Below are positions 39,279-48,085 of a stretch of 64,000 nucleotides of DNA, one piece after another. The notes below the pieces were generated by a model. It saw only the letters and a program-made list of their open reading frames with translations. It was not told the origin of the DNA and ran no database searches. Within the stretch, counting starts at the first letter, position 1, and each line of letters starts with the position of its first letter. The DNA is from Pseudomonas sp. GM79 (GTDB lineage Bacteria; Pseudomonadota; Gammaproteobacteria; Pseudomonadales; Pseudomonadaceae). Location: contig NZ_AKJE01000032.1 of assembly GCF_000282495.1 (NCBI RefSeq), forward strand, positions 145,328 to 209,327. Direction: 5' to 3'. A program made the translations under genes and the position numbers.

Positions 39279-40595
39279 ATGGGCCCATGGCTCGATAGCG
39301 TGACCGGTTGGCTGACGATCAATCCGCAGTGGTTGGCCGCGGCAGTGTTCATTGTGGCTTGCATTGAATGCCTGGCGATTGCCGGGCTGATCGTGCCCGG
39401 CACAGTATTGCTGTTTGCCGTGGCAGTGCTGGCCGGCAGTGGCGCGTTGTCATTGGGTGAAACGCTGCTACTGGGTTTCCTCGGCGGTGTGCTGGGTGAC
39501 ATCGTTTCGTACTTTTTAGGGCGACATTTCCACCAGAACATCCGTCGCCTGCCAGGGTTGCGCCATCATCCGGAATGGATGGCCGGGGCCGAGGCGTATT
39601 TCCAGCGTTATGGCATCGCCAGCCTGTTGGTCGGCCGCTTTATCGGCCCCTTGCGGCCGATGCTACCGATGGTTGCCGGGATGTGCGACATGCCCTTCCC
39701 GCGCTTCGCCGTCGTCAGCCTGTTGGCTGCCGCAGGCTGGAGCCTCGCCTATCTCCTGCCGGGCTGGGCCACCGGGGCGGCGATCCGCCTGCCACTGCCG
39801 GAAGGTTTCTGGCTTGAAGCCGGGATTGTCGCCGGCAGCATTGCGGTGATGGTAGGTCTGAGCGCAAACAGCAGCCTGCGCCGCCATCGCCAGGCAACCA
39901 TCTGGATCAGCAGCATGAGCCTGTCGATCCTGATCGGCCTGTTCATTGGCTATCCGCACCTGACCGCCCTCGACCAAGGATTGATGACCCTGATACAGGA
40001 ACACCGCAGCCCGGCGCTCGATGAAGTGGCCGTGGTGTTCACGCTGATCGGCGAATTCCGCAACATGTTCATGTTCAGCGCGCTGCTGACAGTTTTGCTG
40101 TTGCTGACACGACAATGGCGGCACGCGCTTTTCGCAGGCGCCACTTTGCTTTTCACCGCACTGGGCAATACCGCGACCAAGCACTTTTTCGCCCGCGTGC
40201 GCCCGGAAGTGCTGAGCGACCCACTGACCAGCTACAGCATGCCCAGCGGCCATGCCTCGGGCTCTTTCGCATTGTTCTTGACGCTCGCGGTGCTGGCCGG
40301 TCGCGGACAACCGCCGCGCATGCGCCTGACCTGGTTGTTGGTGGGCTGCTTGCCAGCGCTGACGATTTCCTTGTCACGGGTGTACCTGGGCGCGCACTGG
40401 CCGACCGATGTGCTGGCCGGGGCGATGCTGGCGGCGTGCGTGTGCGCGGCCAGCCTTTGGCTGACTCAACGCCAGACTTCGCTCACCGCCATGCCGCCGA
40501 AAATCTGGTGGCTGGTGTTGCCTTCATTGGTGGCGTTGTTCGGTTTCTTTGTGTTGAGGCATATGCCGCATGCGATGTTGAGATACGCGTACTGA
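39279..40595 (+). CDS. DedA-PAP2 fusion membrane protein
   Basis: A 438-aa polytopic protein joining two families. Residues 1-200 are DedA/SNARE-associated (GRFIGPLRPMLPMVAGMCDM with the conserved Arg residues; DedA proteins flip undecaprenyl phosphate or other lipids). Residues 210-430 are a PAP2 phosphatase with all three motifs: KHFFARVRP, SYSMPSGHAS and SRVYLGAHWPTDVLAG. The fusion suggests dephosphorylation of a polyprenyl or phospholipid pyrophosphate coupled to flipping; substrate is inferred only. The start is the ATG at 39279. Confidence 0.9.
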   Translation: MGPWLDSVTGWLTINPQWLAAAVFIVACIECLAIAGLIVPGTVLLFAVAVLAGSGALSLGETLLLGFLGGVLGDIVSYFLGRHFHQNIRRLPGLRHHPEWMAGAEAYFQRYGIASLLVGRFIGPLRPMLPMVAGMCDMPFPRFAVVSLLAAAGWSLAYLLPGWATGAAIRLPLPEGFWLEAGIVAGSIAVMVGLSANSSLRRHRQATIWISSMSLSILIGLFIGYPHLTALDQGLMTLIQEHRSPALDEVAVVFTLIGEFRNMFMFSALLTVLLLLTRQWRHALFAGATLLFTALGNTATKHFFARVRPEVLSDPLTSYSMPSGHASGSFALFLTLAVLAGRGQPPRMRLTWLLVGCLPALTISLSRVYLGAHWPTDVLAGAMLAACVCAASLWLTQRQTSLTAMPPKIWWLVLPSLVALFGFFVLRHMPHAMLRYAY

Positions 40596-40602
40596 AAAGA
40601 TC

Positions 40603-40680
40603 AAAAGATCGCAGCCTTCGGCAGCTCCTACAGGGTGTACGCCAATTTAATGTAGGAGCGGCCGAAGGCTGCGATCTTTT
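40603..40680. repeat. REP-like inverted repeat, family B
   Basis: Arms at 40603-40631 and 40652-40680 (AAAAGATCGCAGCCTTCGGC and reverse complement), loop 20 bases, same family as 8034-8116 with CTTCGG replacing CTGCGG. In the 94-base gap between convergent genes, where it could also act as a terminator for both. Confidence 0.88.
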
Positions 40681-40689
40681 TAGCGCACG

Positions 40690-41280
40690 TCAGGCAAACA
40701 AGTCACCCTGCAACTTATCCAGCAACGCCTGAATCGCATCCAGACGTTGCTGCGGATCATCGAGTTGCAGCAGGTCAATTTTGTCCGTTTCGGCAAACGG
40801 CAGCAGATACGCCAACTGATTGGCCAGCGACTGTTGCCCCGTCGCTTCGGTGCCCATGTTCAGCGCTTCGACCATTGGATGTTCCGCCAAGGCCTTGAGC
40901 AGCGCGACCAGGTCGGCGTCTTCTTCCTGTAGCGGTTGTTCGGGTTCATCTTTGAGCCATTCGACTTCGGCGACGATCAACTGGTCGCGCTGCACCTCGG
41001 TGCGCACCACATGAAAGCGTCGCCCGCCTTTCACCCGAATGCCCAGCAGGCCATTGTCCTGCTGATGGAAATCGGTGATCAGCGCCTCGCACCCGACCCG
41101 TGCGTAGCCTTCGGGGGCGATGCCGACTTCTTCACCGTCGAGGATGCACACCACCCCGAAGCCGCCGCCCTGTTTCATGCAGCGACCGATCATGTCCAGG
41201 TAGCGCGCCTCGAAGATCTGCAAGTCGAGGATGCAGTCCGGAAACAACACCGTGTTCAGCGGAAAAAGCGGCAGACTCAT
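40690..41280 (-). CDS. LON substrate-binding domain protein
   Basis: A 196-aa stand-alone LON_substr_bdg (PUA-like) protein without ATPase or protease domains. Motifs: LPLFPLNTVLFPDCILDLQI, IFEARYLDMI, GFGVVCI. AAGGAA precedes the ATG at 41280 by six bases, so the second Met is taken as start. Function unknown; it may bind unfolded or hydrophobic ligands by analogy to Lon. Ten bases upstream is lrgB, so they are probably co-transcribed. Confidence 0.88.
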   Translation of the reverse strand: MSLPLFPLNTVLFPDCILDLQIFEARYLDMIGRCMKQGGGFGVVCILDGEEVGIAPEGYARVGCEALITDFHQQDNGLLGIRVKGGRRFHVVRTEVQRDQLIVAEVEWLKDEPEQPLQEEDADLVALLKALAEHPMVEALNMGTEATGQQSLANQLAYLLPFAETDKIDLLQLDDPQQRLDAIQALLDKLQGDLFA

Positions 41281-41290
41281 AGACATTTCC

Positions 41291-42007
41291 TTACACCACC
41301 ATCGACACCGCCAACGGCAGGAATACCGCCGTGGCTACGCCCATCAGACTCATCGCCAGCGCCGCAAAGGCACCGCATTCTTCACTCTCCTGCAAGGCCA
41401 CCGAGGTGCCGACCGCATGAGCGGTCATGCCCAGGGCCATGCCTCGAGCCTCTGGGCTGTGGACTCCGAGACGGGTCAAAAGACCCGGCCCGAAGATCGC
41501 CCCGATTACCCCGGTAATCAACACGAACACCGCCGCCAGCGCCGCGACGCCACCAATCTGCTCTGCCACCAGCATGGCAATCGGCGAGGTGACCGATTTG
41601 GGTGCCATGGTCATCAGGATCATGTGTTCGGCGCCGAATCCCCAACCCAGCAACACCCCCATGCCCGTGGCGACCACGCCGCCTATCACCAGCGTAGTAA
41701 ATATCGGCCAGAACAACTGCCTGATCCGCCGCAGGTTGAGGTACAGCGGCACCGCCAGCGCAACAGTGGCCGGCCCGAGCAAGATGCTGAGGATCTCGGT
41801 GCTCTTGCGATATTCGGCGTAGCTCAGGCCGCAACCCACCAGGACAACGATGACCAGCAACATGGAGACCAGAACCGGTTGCAGAAAAATCCAGCGGGTT
41901 TTCTCGTAGGCCGCCAGCACCAATTGATACGCGCCCAACGTAATGCCGATACCGAACAATGGATGATGAATCACCGACGCCCAGGCGCCCTGCCAATCGA
42001 AAATCAT
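41291..42007 (-). CDS. lrgB: LrgB/CidB-family membrane protein
   Basis: A 238-aa protein with about seven membrane segments matching LrgB: FGIGITLGAYQLVLAAYEKT near the start and VTSPIAMLVAEQIGGVAALA, AVGTSVALQESEECGAFAAL near the end. LrgAB-type pairs are holin-like modulators of autolysis and have been tied to export of small organic acids. Overlaps lrgA by four bases. Naming as lrg rather than cid is by convention. Confidence 0.88.
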   Translation of the reverse strand: MIFDWQGAWASVIHHPLFGIGITLGAYQLVLAAYEKTRWIFLQPVLVSMLLVIVVLVGCGLSYAEYRKSTEILSILLGPATVALAVPLYLNLRRIRQLFWPIFTTLVIGGVVATGMGVLLGWGFGAEHMILMTMAPKSVTSPIAMLVAEQIGGVAALAAVFVLITGVIGAIFGPGLLTRLGVHSPEARGMALGMTAHAVGTSVALQESEECGAFAALAMSLMGVATAVFLPLAVSMVV

Positions 42008-42366
42008 TGGTCATCCTCGCGATGAGCGTGACGCTTGACCAGGCGCTGCATCAATACGCCGGCGAAGGCCATCGATAGCAGCAGCGACAACACCAGCGCA
42101 CCGGTGATCGCCCAGAAATCCGCGGCGATATCGGCGGCGTAAACCATCACGCCCACCGCTGGCGGCACCAGCAGCAACGGCAGATAACGCAGCAGGCTGC
42201 TGGCCGCGAGGTTCAGCGGCTCGCCGACTTGACCGCGAATAATCAGATACCCCAGCAGCAACAGCAGGCCAATGATCGGCCCCGGCAGTACCGGCAAAAA
42301 CAAATGGTTGAGGGCGGTGCCGAGCAATTGAAAAAGCACCAGCCAGGTCAGGCCACGTAACAACAT
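42004..42366 (-). CDS. lrgA: LrgA/CidA-family holin-like protein
   Basis: A 120-aa protein with four membrane segments, matching CidA/LrgA (LFLPVLPGPIIGLLLLLGYL; LLLVPPAVGVMVYAADIAAD). The ATG at 42366 has GGGAGAGAATGG upstream; the longer ORF is not used. It starts the lrgA-lrgB-LON transcript. Partner of LrgB. Confidence 0.9.
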   Translation of the reverse strand: MLLRGLTWLVLFQLLGTALNHLFLPVLPGPIIGLLLLLGYLIIRGQVGEPLNLAASSLLRYLPLLLVPPAVGVMVYAADIAADFWAITGALVLSLLLSMAFAGVLMQRLVKRHAHREDDQ

Positions 42367-42560
42367 CCATTCTCTCCCACGCGTGCTCCCCACAAAGAAG
42401 GGGCCCGGCATTATAAGCACGCCAACGCTATGAATCGGCATTCGCCAAAAGCATGAATAGTTGACCGGAGCAATTTGCCATGTTGATCTAAAGTGGTTCG
42501 CAGGGAGGTCAAATCCCCCCACTCGAAAACTATAAAACCGATGACCCAAGGAGAGTCTCA

Positions 42561-43016
42561 ATGCCCTATGTTCCAGTTGCAGAGCTCAAAGATTATGTCG
42601 GCAAGGAACTCGGACGTTCCGAATGGCTCACCATCGACCAGGAACGCATCAACCTGTTCGCAGAAGCCACAGGTGATTTTCAGTTCATCCATGTCGACCC
42701 GGTCAAAGCCGCGCAAACACCTTTTGGCAGCACCATCGCCCATGGTTTCCTGTCGTTGTCGCTGATCCCCAAACTGATGGAAGACATCCTCATCCTGCCC
42801 GAAGGCGCAAAGATGGTAGTCAACTATGGTCTGGACAGCGTGCGTTTCATCCAGCCTGTGAAGGTCAATTCCAGGGTTCGACTCAAGGTTGACATGAACG
42901 ACGTCATCGAGAAGAAACCCGGCCAATGGTTGCTCAAGGCAACCGCCACGCTTGAAATTGAAGGGTCGGACAAACCGGCATATATCGCCGAGCCACTGTC
43001 CCTCTGCTTCGTGTAA
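42561..43016 (+). CDS. MaoC-family (R)-hydratase
   Basis: A 151-aa hot-dog-fold hydratase. The hydratase signature is ATGDFQFIHVDPVKA (catalytic Asp and His) followed by GSTIAHGFLSLSL. Such enzymes hydrate 2-enoyl-CoA to (R)-3-hydroxyacyl-CoA; substrate unknown here. AAGGAG lies at an ideal distance before the ATG. Stands alone between lrgA and the MORN gene. Confidence 0.9.
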   Translation: MPYVPVAELKDYVGKELGRSEWLTIDQERINLFAEATGDFQFIHVDPVKAAQTPFGSTIAHGFLSLSLIPKLMEDILILPEGAKMVVNYGLDSVRFIQPVKVNSRVRLKVDMNDVIEKKPGQWLLKATATLEIEGSDKPAYIAEPLSLCFV

Positions 43017-43130
43017 AGCATCCCGGATGCGAAGCAGCTCACGCTGTTTCGCGCCGTGTCTGTGCCGTGTCTCTATAAATGCGACACATAGCTGCGGCAT
43101 ACTCGGTCGCCTAATTGCCCGGATCCCGCT

Positions 43131-44846
43131 ATGCGCTCACTTGCACTCCTTGCTTTGACTCTGTTGCTCACCGCTTGCGGCGATGGCGAATCGCTGTTGC
43201 CCCCTGATGCCCGCCTGCCGGACGGCGGACGCTATCGCGGTGATCTGGTCAATGGTTTGCTGCAAGGTGAAGGCCGCATCGATTACCCGAACGGCAGCTG
43301 GTACGCCGGCCAGTTCGACAAAGGCCAATGGCATGGCCAGGGCGAATGGCATGGCAGCAACGGCGAGGTCTATCGCGGGCAATTCCAGCAAGGGCTATTC
43401 GACGGCCAAGGCTCGCTGACCACCACTGGCAGCAGCTACACCGGCGGTTTCAAGGCGGGTCGACGCGACGGTGAAGGCACCCTCAAAGAAAACGCCATGA
43501 CCTACCGCGGCGAATTCAAGGCCGATCAATATTCAGGGCTCGGTCGTCTGGAACTAGCAGACGGCAGCCAGTACCAGGGTCAATTCGCCCACGGCAAACC
43601 CAACGGCGAAGGCCAGCGCAGCGATGCCAGCGGCAATCAGTTCACCGGGCATTTCGCCGACGGTCAGCTGGAAGGCAATGGCACCTTCAACAGCGCCGAT
43701 GGCGATATCTATGTCGGCGGTTTCAAGAACAATCAACTGCACGGCAAGGGCCGCTACGAGAACGCCGATGGCGATGTCTGGCTCGGTCAGTTCAAGGAAG
43801 GCGTGCTCAGCGGCAAGGGCGAGTTGATCGGCGCCGATGGCAGTCACTACATCGGCCACTTCAGCGATTGGCGTTTCACCGGTCAGGGTCGCTTGAACCT
43901 GGCCGATGGCAGTTTCTATGTCGGCCAGTTCGACAGCGACAACTATCAGGGCCAAGGTACTTTGGTGCTGACCGATGGCACGGTGCAGAGCGGCACCTGG
44001 GTCAATAGTCAGCGCGTGCGCGACGCCGACGGCAAGCTGCTGCCCGACCCTCTCGAACTCGGCTTGTTGGCCCAGGGGCGCTTGCTCGACGATGCGCTGG
44101 CCAACGTCCCCGCCTCGACCCCGGCGGTCGAACTGTACACCTTGACCCTGGGTGGCGATGGCAAGCAGAGCGTGTTCCTGCGTGAGTCCGACTACGTCGC
44201 CAACATGCTCGCCAGCCGCTTCGGCGCCTTCGGCCAGATCCGCCTGGTCAACCATCGCGATCACCTCGGCGACCGGCCGATGGCCACCCGGGAAAACCTG
44301 CGCCGCGCCGCCCAGACCCTGGCCGAACGCAGCGGCCCGGAAGACTTGCTGTTCATTTATCTGACCAGCCATGGCTCCAGTGAACACGAACTGGTGCTCG
44401 ACCAGCCCCGCATGGAACTGGCCGACCTGCCGGCCGACGAACTCGCCGCCGTCCTCGCGCCCCTGAAAAAGCGCGACAAAATTATCGTGATTTCATCGTG
44501 CTATTCCGGCGGCTTCATTCCCGCCCTCAAGGACGAACGCACCCTGATCATGACCGCCTCGCGCGCCGATCGAGTGTCCTTTGGGTGTTCGGAGGAAGCC
44601 AACTTCACTTATTTCGGCGACGCGCTGTTCGCCCAGGCGCTGAACCAGACCGACGATCTGGAGCAAGCCTTCAAACTGGCCAGCGCCACCGTGGCCGAGC
44701 GTGAACTGGCCGACAGCTTCGAAGCTTCCGAGCCACAGATCTGGGCGCCGAAAACCGTTCTCAGCCACTGGCAGCTGTTGCGCAAACAACAGGCACGAAA
44801 GGCACTGCAAAGTGTCTTTATCAGCAAGGATGAAAAGAGCAACTAA
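43131..44846 (+). CDS. Lipoprotein with 11 MORN repeats and C13 peptidase domain
   Basis: A 571-aa predicted lipoprotein. Lipobox LLTAC (Cys16); then 11 MORN repeats of about 23 residues (residues 30-290), each of the form YxGxFxxGxxxGxGxxxxxDG; then a caspase-fold C13 (legumain-like) peptidase domain about 315-540 with His414 (TSHGS) and Cys457 (SSCYSGGF), both where the catalytic dyad should be. The MORN array probably binds lipid or protein at the envelope. Substrate and role unknown. It is followed 27 bases later by an NAD(P)-binding protein. Start ATG 43131; the RBS is weak. P. aeruginosa has a homologue at the same position (PA4016, from memory). Confidence 0.88.
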   Translation: MRSLALLALTLLLTACGDGESLLPPDARLPDGGRYRGDLVNGLLQGEGRIDYPNGSWYAGQFDKGQWHGQGEWHGSNGEVYRGQFQQGLFDGQGSLTTTGSSYTGGFKAGRRDGEGTLKENAMTYRGEFKADQYSGLGRLELADGSQYQGQFAHGKPNGEGQRSDASGNQFTGHFADGQLEGNGTFNSADGDIYVGGFKNNQLHGKGRYENADGDVWLGQFKEGVLSGKGELIGADGSHYIGHFSDWRFTGQGRLNLADGSFYVGQFDSDNYQGQGTLVLTDGTVQSGTWVNSQRVRDADGKLLPDPLELGLLAQGRLLDDALANVPASTPAVELYTLTLGGDGKQSVFLRESDYVANMLASRFGAFGQIRLVNHRDHLGDRPMATRENLRRAAQTLAERSGPEDLLFIYLTSHGSSEHELVLDQPRMELADLPADELAAVLAPLKKRDKIIVISSCYSGGFIPALKDERTLIMTASRADRVSFGCSEEANFTYFGDALFAQALNQTDDLEQAFKLASATVAERELADSFEASEPQIWAPKTVLSHWQLLRKQQARKALQSVFISKDEKSN

Positions 44847-44873
44847 GCTGAATAGTATCAAGGGGGAATGACT

Positions 44874-45515
44874 ATGTACTTGACGCCTCAGCATGTATTG
44901 CTTGCCGGAGCTACCGGGTTAACCGGTGAACATTTGCTTGACCGTCTACTCAACGAGCCAACGATTACACGGGTATTAGCCCCCTCACGCCGGCCATTGG
45001 CCGAGCATCCTCACCTGGAAAACCCGGTCGGCGACCCGGCGGTGTTTTTGCCGCAACTGAACGGTCGCGTCGACATTGCCTACTGCTGCCTTGGCACCAC
45101 GATCAAGCAGGCCGGCTCCGAGCAAGCGTTTCGCGCGGTGGACCTGGACATGGTCGTGGCCTTCGCCAAACGTGCGCGGGAAATGGGCGCTCGGCACTTG
45201 ATCGTGATCAGCGCCTTGGGGGCCGATCGCAGATCCTCGATTTTCTACAACCGGGTCAAAGGCGAAATGGAACACGCATTGCGTGCGCAGAATTGGCCGC
45301 AGCTGACCATTTGCCGGCCTTCGCTGTTGTTGGGCGATCGCGTCGAGCCGCGACTAGGCGAGCGGGTTGCCGGCCCATTGTCGAAGCTGATTCCGGGCAA
45401 ATACCACGGCATCGAAGCCTGCCAACTGGCCCGCGCCATGTGGCGTCTGGCGCTGGAAGAGCAGGATGGCGTGCGGATTGTCGAGTCGGATGAGTTGCGT
45501 AAGTTGGGCAAATAA
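44874..45515 (+). CDS. NAD(P)-binding SDR-like protein (HTATIP2/YbjT type)
   Basis: A 213-aa Rossmann-fold protein: [15 protein letters not shown] near the N-terminus, [26 protein letters not shown] with the Tyr-x-x-x-Lys pair, and [11 protein letters not shown]. Similar to the atypical SDR HTATIP2 and YbjT proteins that act as redox sensors or reductases. AAGGGGG precedes the ATG at 44874 by seven bases. Likely co-transcribed with the MORN-C13 gene, spacing 27. Confidence 0.85.
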   Translation: MYLTPQHVLLAGATGLTGEHLLDRLLNEPTITRVLAPSRRPLAEHPHLENPVGDPAVFLPQLNGRVDIAYCCLGTTIKQAGSEQAFRAVDLDMVVAFAKRAREMGARHLIVISALGADRRSSIFYNRVKGEMEHALRAQNWPQLTICRPSLLLGDRVEPRLGERVAGPLSKLIPGKYHGIEACQLARAMWRLALEEQDGVRIVESDELRKLGK

Positions 45516-45539
45516 TTCAGCGGCGCCCAAACGGACGCC

Positions 45540-45614
45540 TTCGCGAGCAAGCCCGCTCCCACATTTGATCTGTGTCGTTCACAAATCCAATGTGGGAGCG
45601 GGCTTGCTCGCGAA
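45540..45614. repeat. REP pair (REPIN), family A
   Basis: Reverse core 45540-45562 and forward core 45592-45614, between the convergent SDR-like and YceK-like genes. Confidence 0.93.
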
Positions 45615-45642
45615 GGGCGCAACATCGATTCAAAGCCGAGCG

Positions 45643-45927
45643 CTACAATCCACCCGTCGCTTGAAAACTCACGCCAATCACCGTCAACAACGACAGTGGC
45701 AACAACAACGTGTCGAGCAATGCACTGGCCGGCAAGTCAACTCCCGGATAGCTCGGCGCTTCGGCGCCAAATCGGTCCATGGCGCAGCAACCGCCGTTCA
45801 TCGCATACCAATCCAGACGCGTCCCCGAATACACCACCGGCGCTCCAGGCTTGGCGGCATCGAGGGTGCGCGCGGTGGCGCAGCCCGCCAATTGCAAAGC
45901 AAGCAGAATGATCAGCAGCTTATTCAT
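45643..45927 (-). CDS. YceK/YidQ-like lipoprotein
   Basis: A 94-aa small lipoprotein: signal peptide with lipobox LAGC (Cys16), then the family pattern YSGTRLDW and [18 protein letters not shown]. Belongs to the YceK/YidQ (DUF1375) family with no known function. Its ATG overlaps the ubiX stop by eight bases, so it is translated from the mpl-ubiX mRNA. Confidence 0.85.
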   Translation of the reverse strand: MNKLLIILLALQLAGCATARTLDAAKPGAPVVYSGTRLDWYAMNGGCCAMDRFGAEAPSYPGVDLPASALLDTLLLPLSLLTVIGVSFQATGGL

Positions 45928-46552
45928 CGCTGCTCAAATGGTGTTCGCCCCAACGCGGCAGCATGTCTTGCGGGATATTCAAACAGTTGAGAATTCGCGC
46001 CACGACGAAGTCGATCAAGTCATCAATGGTCTGCGGCTGGTGATAGAAGCCCGGCGACGCCGGCAAAATCGTCACGCCCATGTTCGACAGCTTGAGCATG
46101 TTCTCCAGATGAATGCTCGAATACGGCGCCTCGCGGGGCACCAGAATCAGCTGGCGGCGCTCCTTCAACGTCACATCGGCAGCCCGCTCGATCAAGTTGT
46201 TGCAGGCTCCGGTCGCGATAGCCGACAAGGTCCCGGTGGAACACGGCACCACCACCATCGCCGCTGGCGAGCCAGAGCCCGAAGCCACCGGCGACATCCA
46301 GTCTTCCTTGCCGTACACCCGAATCTGCCCCGCGGCGGCGCCGGTGTATTCCGTGAGGAAGGCTTGCATCATCTGTGGTTTGGACGGCAGCGAGACATCG
46401 GTCTCGGTAGCCATCACCAGTTGCGCAGCCTTGGAAATCAGGAAGTGTACCTCGCGGTCTTCACGCACCAGGCAGTCGAGCAGGCGCAAACCGTACTGGG
46501 CGCCCGAAGCGCCGGTCATCGCCAGCGTGATGCGTTCCGGGCCGTTGTTCAT
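45920..46552 (-). CDS. ubiX: Flavin prenyltransferase UbiX
   Basis: A 210-aa flavoprotein that makes prenylated FMN for the UbiD decarboxylase in ubiquinone synthesis. Motifs: [56 protein letters not shown]. The start overlaps the mpl stop (ATGA). ubiD is not in the window. Confidence 0.96.
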   Translation of the reverse strand: MNNGPERITLAMTGASGAQYGLRLLDCLVREDREVHFLISKAAQLVMATETDVSLPSKPQMMQAFLTEYTGAAAGQIRVYGKEDWMSPVASGSGSPAAMVVVPCSTGTLSAIATGACNNLIERAADVTLKERRQLILVPREAPYSSIHLENMLKLSNMGVTILPASPGFYHQPQTIDDLIDFVVARILNCLNIPQDMLPRWGEHHLSSDE

Positions 46553-47898
46553 TGCAGCGCCTCGGCGAGTTTGCCGTGCAGGCCGCCGAAGCCGCCGTTG
46601 CTCATGATCACCACATGAGTGCCGGGCTGAGCCTGGCTCTTCACGCGCTCGATGATGCCTTCCAGCGAATCGCTGACGATCGACGGCACAGTGCACAACG
46701 CCGCAGTGGCGCCCAGATCCCAACCGAGGTTGGCCGGGGAATACCAGATCACCTGATCGGCATCGACCACACTTTCCGGCAAGCCATCACGGTGCGCGCC
46801 AAGCTTCATGGAGTTGGAGCGCGGCTCGATGATCGCGATCAACGGCGCATCGCCAATGCGTTTGCGCAGACCGTCGAGGGTGGTGGCGATGGCGGTCGGG
46901 TGGTGAGCGAAGTCGTCGTAAATGGTGATGCCACGGACTTCCGCGACCTTTTCCATCCGCCGCTTCACGCTTTTGAACGCGCTCAGTGCAGCGATGCCCA
47001 TCGACGGAACTACGCCGACATGACGTGCGGCGGCCAAGGTGGCCAAGGCGTTGGCGACGTTATGCTGACCGGTCATGTCCCACTCGACCACGCCTTGAAC
47101 GGCGCCTTCGAACATCACTTCGAATTTCGAGCCGTCTTCACTGAGCAGTTTGACTTGCCACTGACCACCGGCACCGGTGGTTTGCACCGGGGTCCAGCAG
47201 CCCATTTCGATGACGCGCAGCAATGCCGGCTCGGTGGTCGGATGAATCACCAGGCCTTCGCTTGGAATGGTCCGCACCAAATGGTGGAACTGCCGCTCGA
47301 TGGCCGGCAGATCGGGGAAGATGTCGGCGTGATCGAACTCAAGATTGTTCAGGATCGCCGTACGCGGGCGGTAATGAACGAATTTCGAGCGTTTGTCGAA
47401 AAATGCACTGTCGTATTCGTCGGCTTCGATCACGAAGAACGGCGTGCCGCCCAAACGCGCCGACACCGAGAAATTCTGCGGCACGCCGCCGATCAGGAAA
47501 CCCGGGCTCATGCCCGCGTGCTCCAGGACCCAGGCAAGCATGCTGCTGGTGGTGGTTTTGCCGTGAGTGCCGGCAACCGCCAGCACCCAGCGGCCTTGCA
47601 ACACGTGATCGGCCAGCCATTGCGGGCCGGAGACGTACGGCAGGCCTTTGTTCAGCACGTATTCGACGGCCGGGTTGCCGCGGGACATGGCATTGCCGAT
47701 CACCACCAGGTCCGGGGCCGGATCGAGCTGCGCCGGGTCGTAACCTTGGGTCAACTCAATGCCCTGGGCTTGCAGCTGAGTGCTCATTGGCGGATAGACG
47801 TTGGCATCGGAGCCCGTCACATGATGGCCCAGCTCTTTGGCCAGTACCGCCATCGAACCCATGAAAGTGCCGCAAATACCAAGAATATGAATGTGCAT
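46549..47898 (-). CDS. mpl: UDP-MurNAc:tripeptide ligase Mpl
   Basis: A 449-aa Mur ligase that attaches recycled L-Ala-D-Glu-mDAP to UDP-MurNAc. Domain 1 with [23 protein letters not shown] loop [20 protein letters not shown]; central [21 protein letters not shown]-terminal [13 protein letters not shown] 47898 with GAGGTCG upstream; the longer ORF runs into REP DNA. First gene of mpl-ubiX-yceK. It recycles products of the LD-carboxypeptidase and transglycosylases encoded in this window. Confidence 0.96.
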   Translation of the reverse strand: MHIHILGICGTFMGSMAVLAKELGHHVTGSDANVYPPMSTQLQAQGIELTQGYDPAQLDPAPDLVVIGNAMSRGNPAVEYVLNKGLPYVSGPQWLADHVLQGRWVLAVAGTHGKTTTSSMLAWVLEHAGMSPGFLIGGVPQNFSVSARLGGTPFFVIEADEYDSAFFDKRSKFVHYRPRTAILNNLEFDHADIFPDLPAIERQFHHLVRTIPSEGLVIHPTTEPALLRVIEMGCWTPVQTTGAGGQWQVKLLSEDGSKFEVMFEGAVQGVVEWDMTGQHNVANALATLAAARHVGVVPSMGIAALSAFKSVKRRMEKVAEVRGITIYDDFAHHPTAIATTLDGLRKRIGDAPLIAIIEPRSNSMKLGAHRDGLPESVVDADQVIWYSPANLGWDLGATAALCTVPSIVSDSLEGIIERVKSQAQPGTHVVIMSNGGFGGLHGKLAEALQ

Positions 47899-47977
47899 AG
47901 TCGACCTCGTAAAACATGGCCGCAGGTTAGCGTAGGGAGGGGAAAATCGCACCTTGTGTTTCGGACTTGAGGACGCC

Positions 47978-48070
47978 TTCGCGAGCAAGCCCGCTCCCAC
48001 ACTGGCTTCTCTGTGAACACAAACCAGGTGAACACCCTCGATCAAATGTGGGAGCGGGCTTGCTCGCGAA
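47978..48070. repeat. REP pair (REPIN), family A
   Basis: Reverse core 47978-48000 and forward core 48048-48070, in the gap between mpl (upstream side) and the eatR 3' end. Confidence 0.93.
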
Positions 48071-48085
48071 TGGCCTTGATGCGGT

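Noticed and set aside
46552..47970. 472-aa plus-strand ORF opposite mpl
   Set aside because: Shadow ORF; mpl has complete Mur ligase motifs and RBS.
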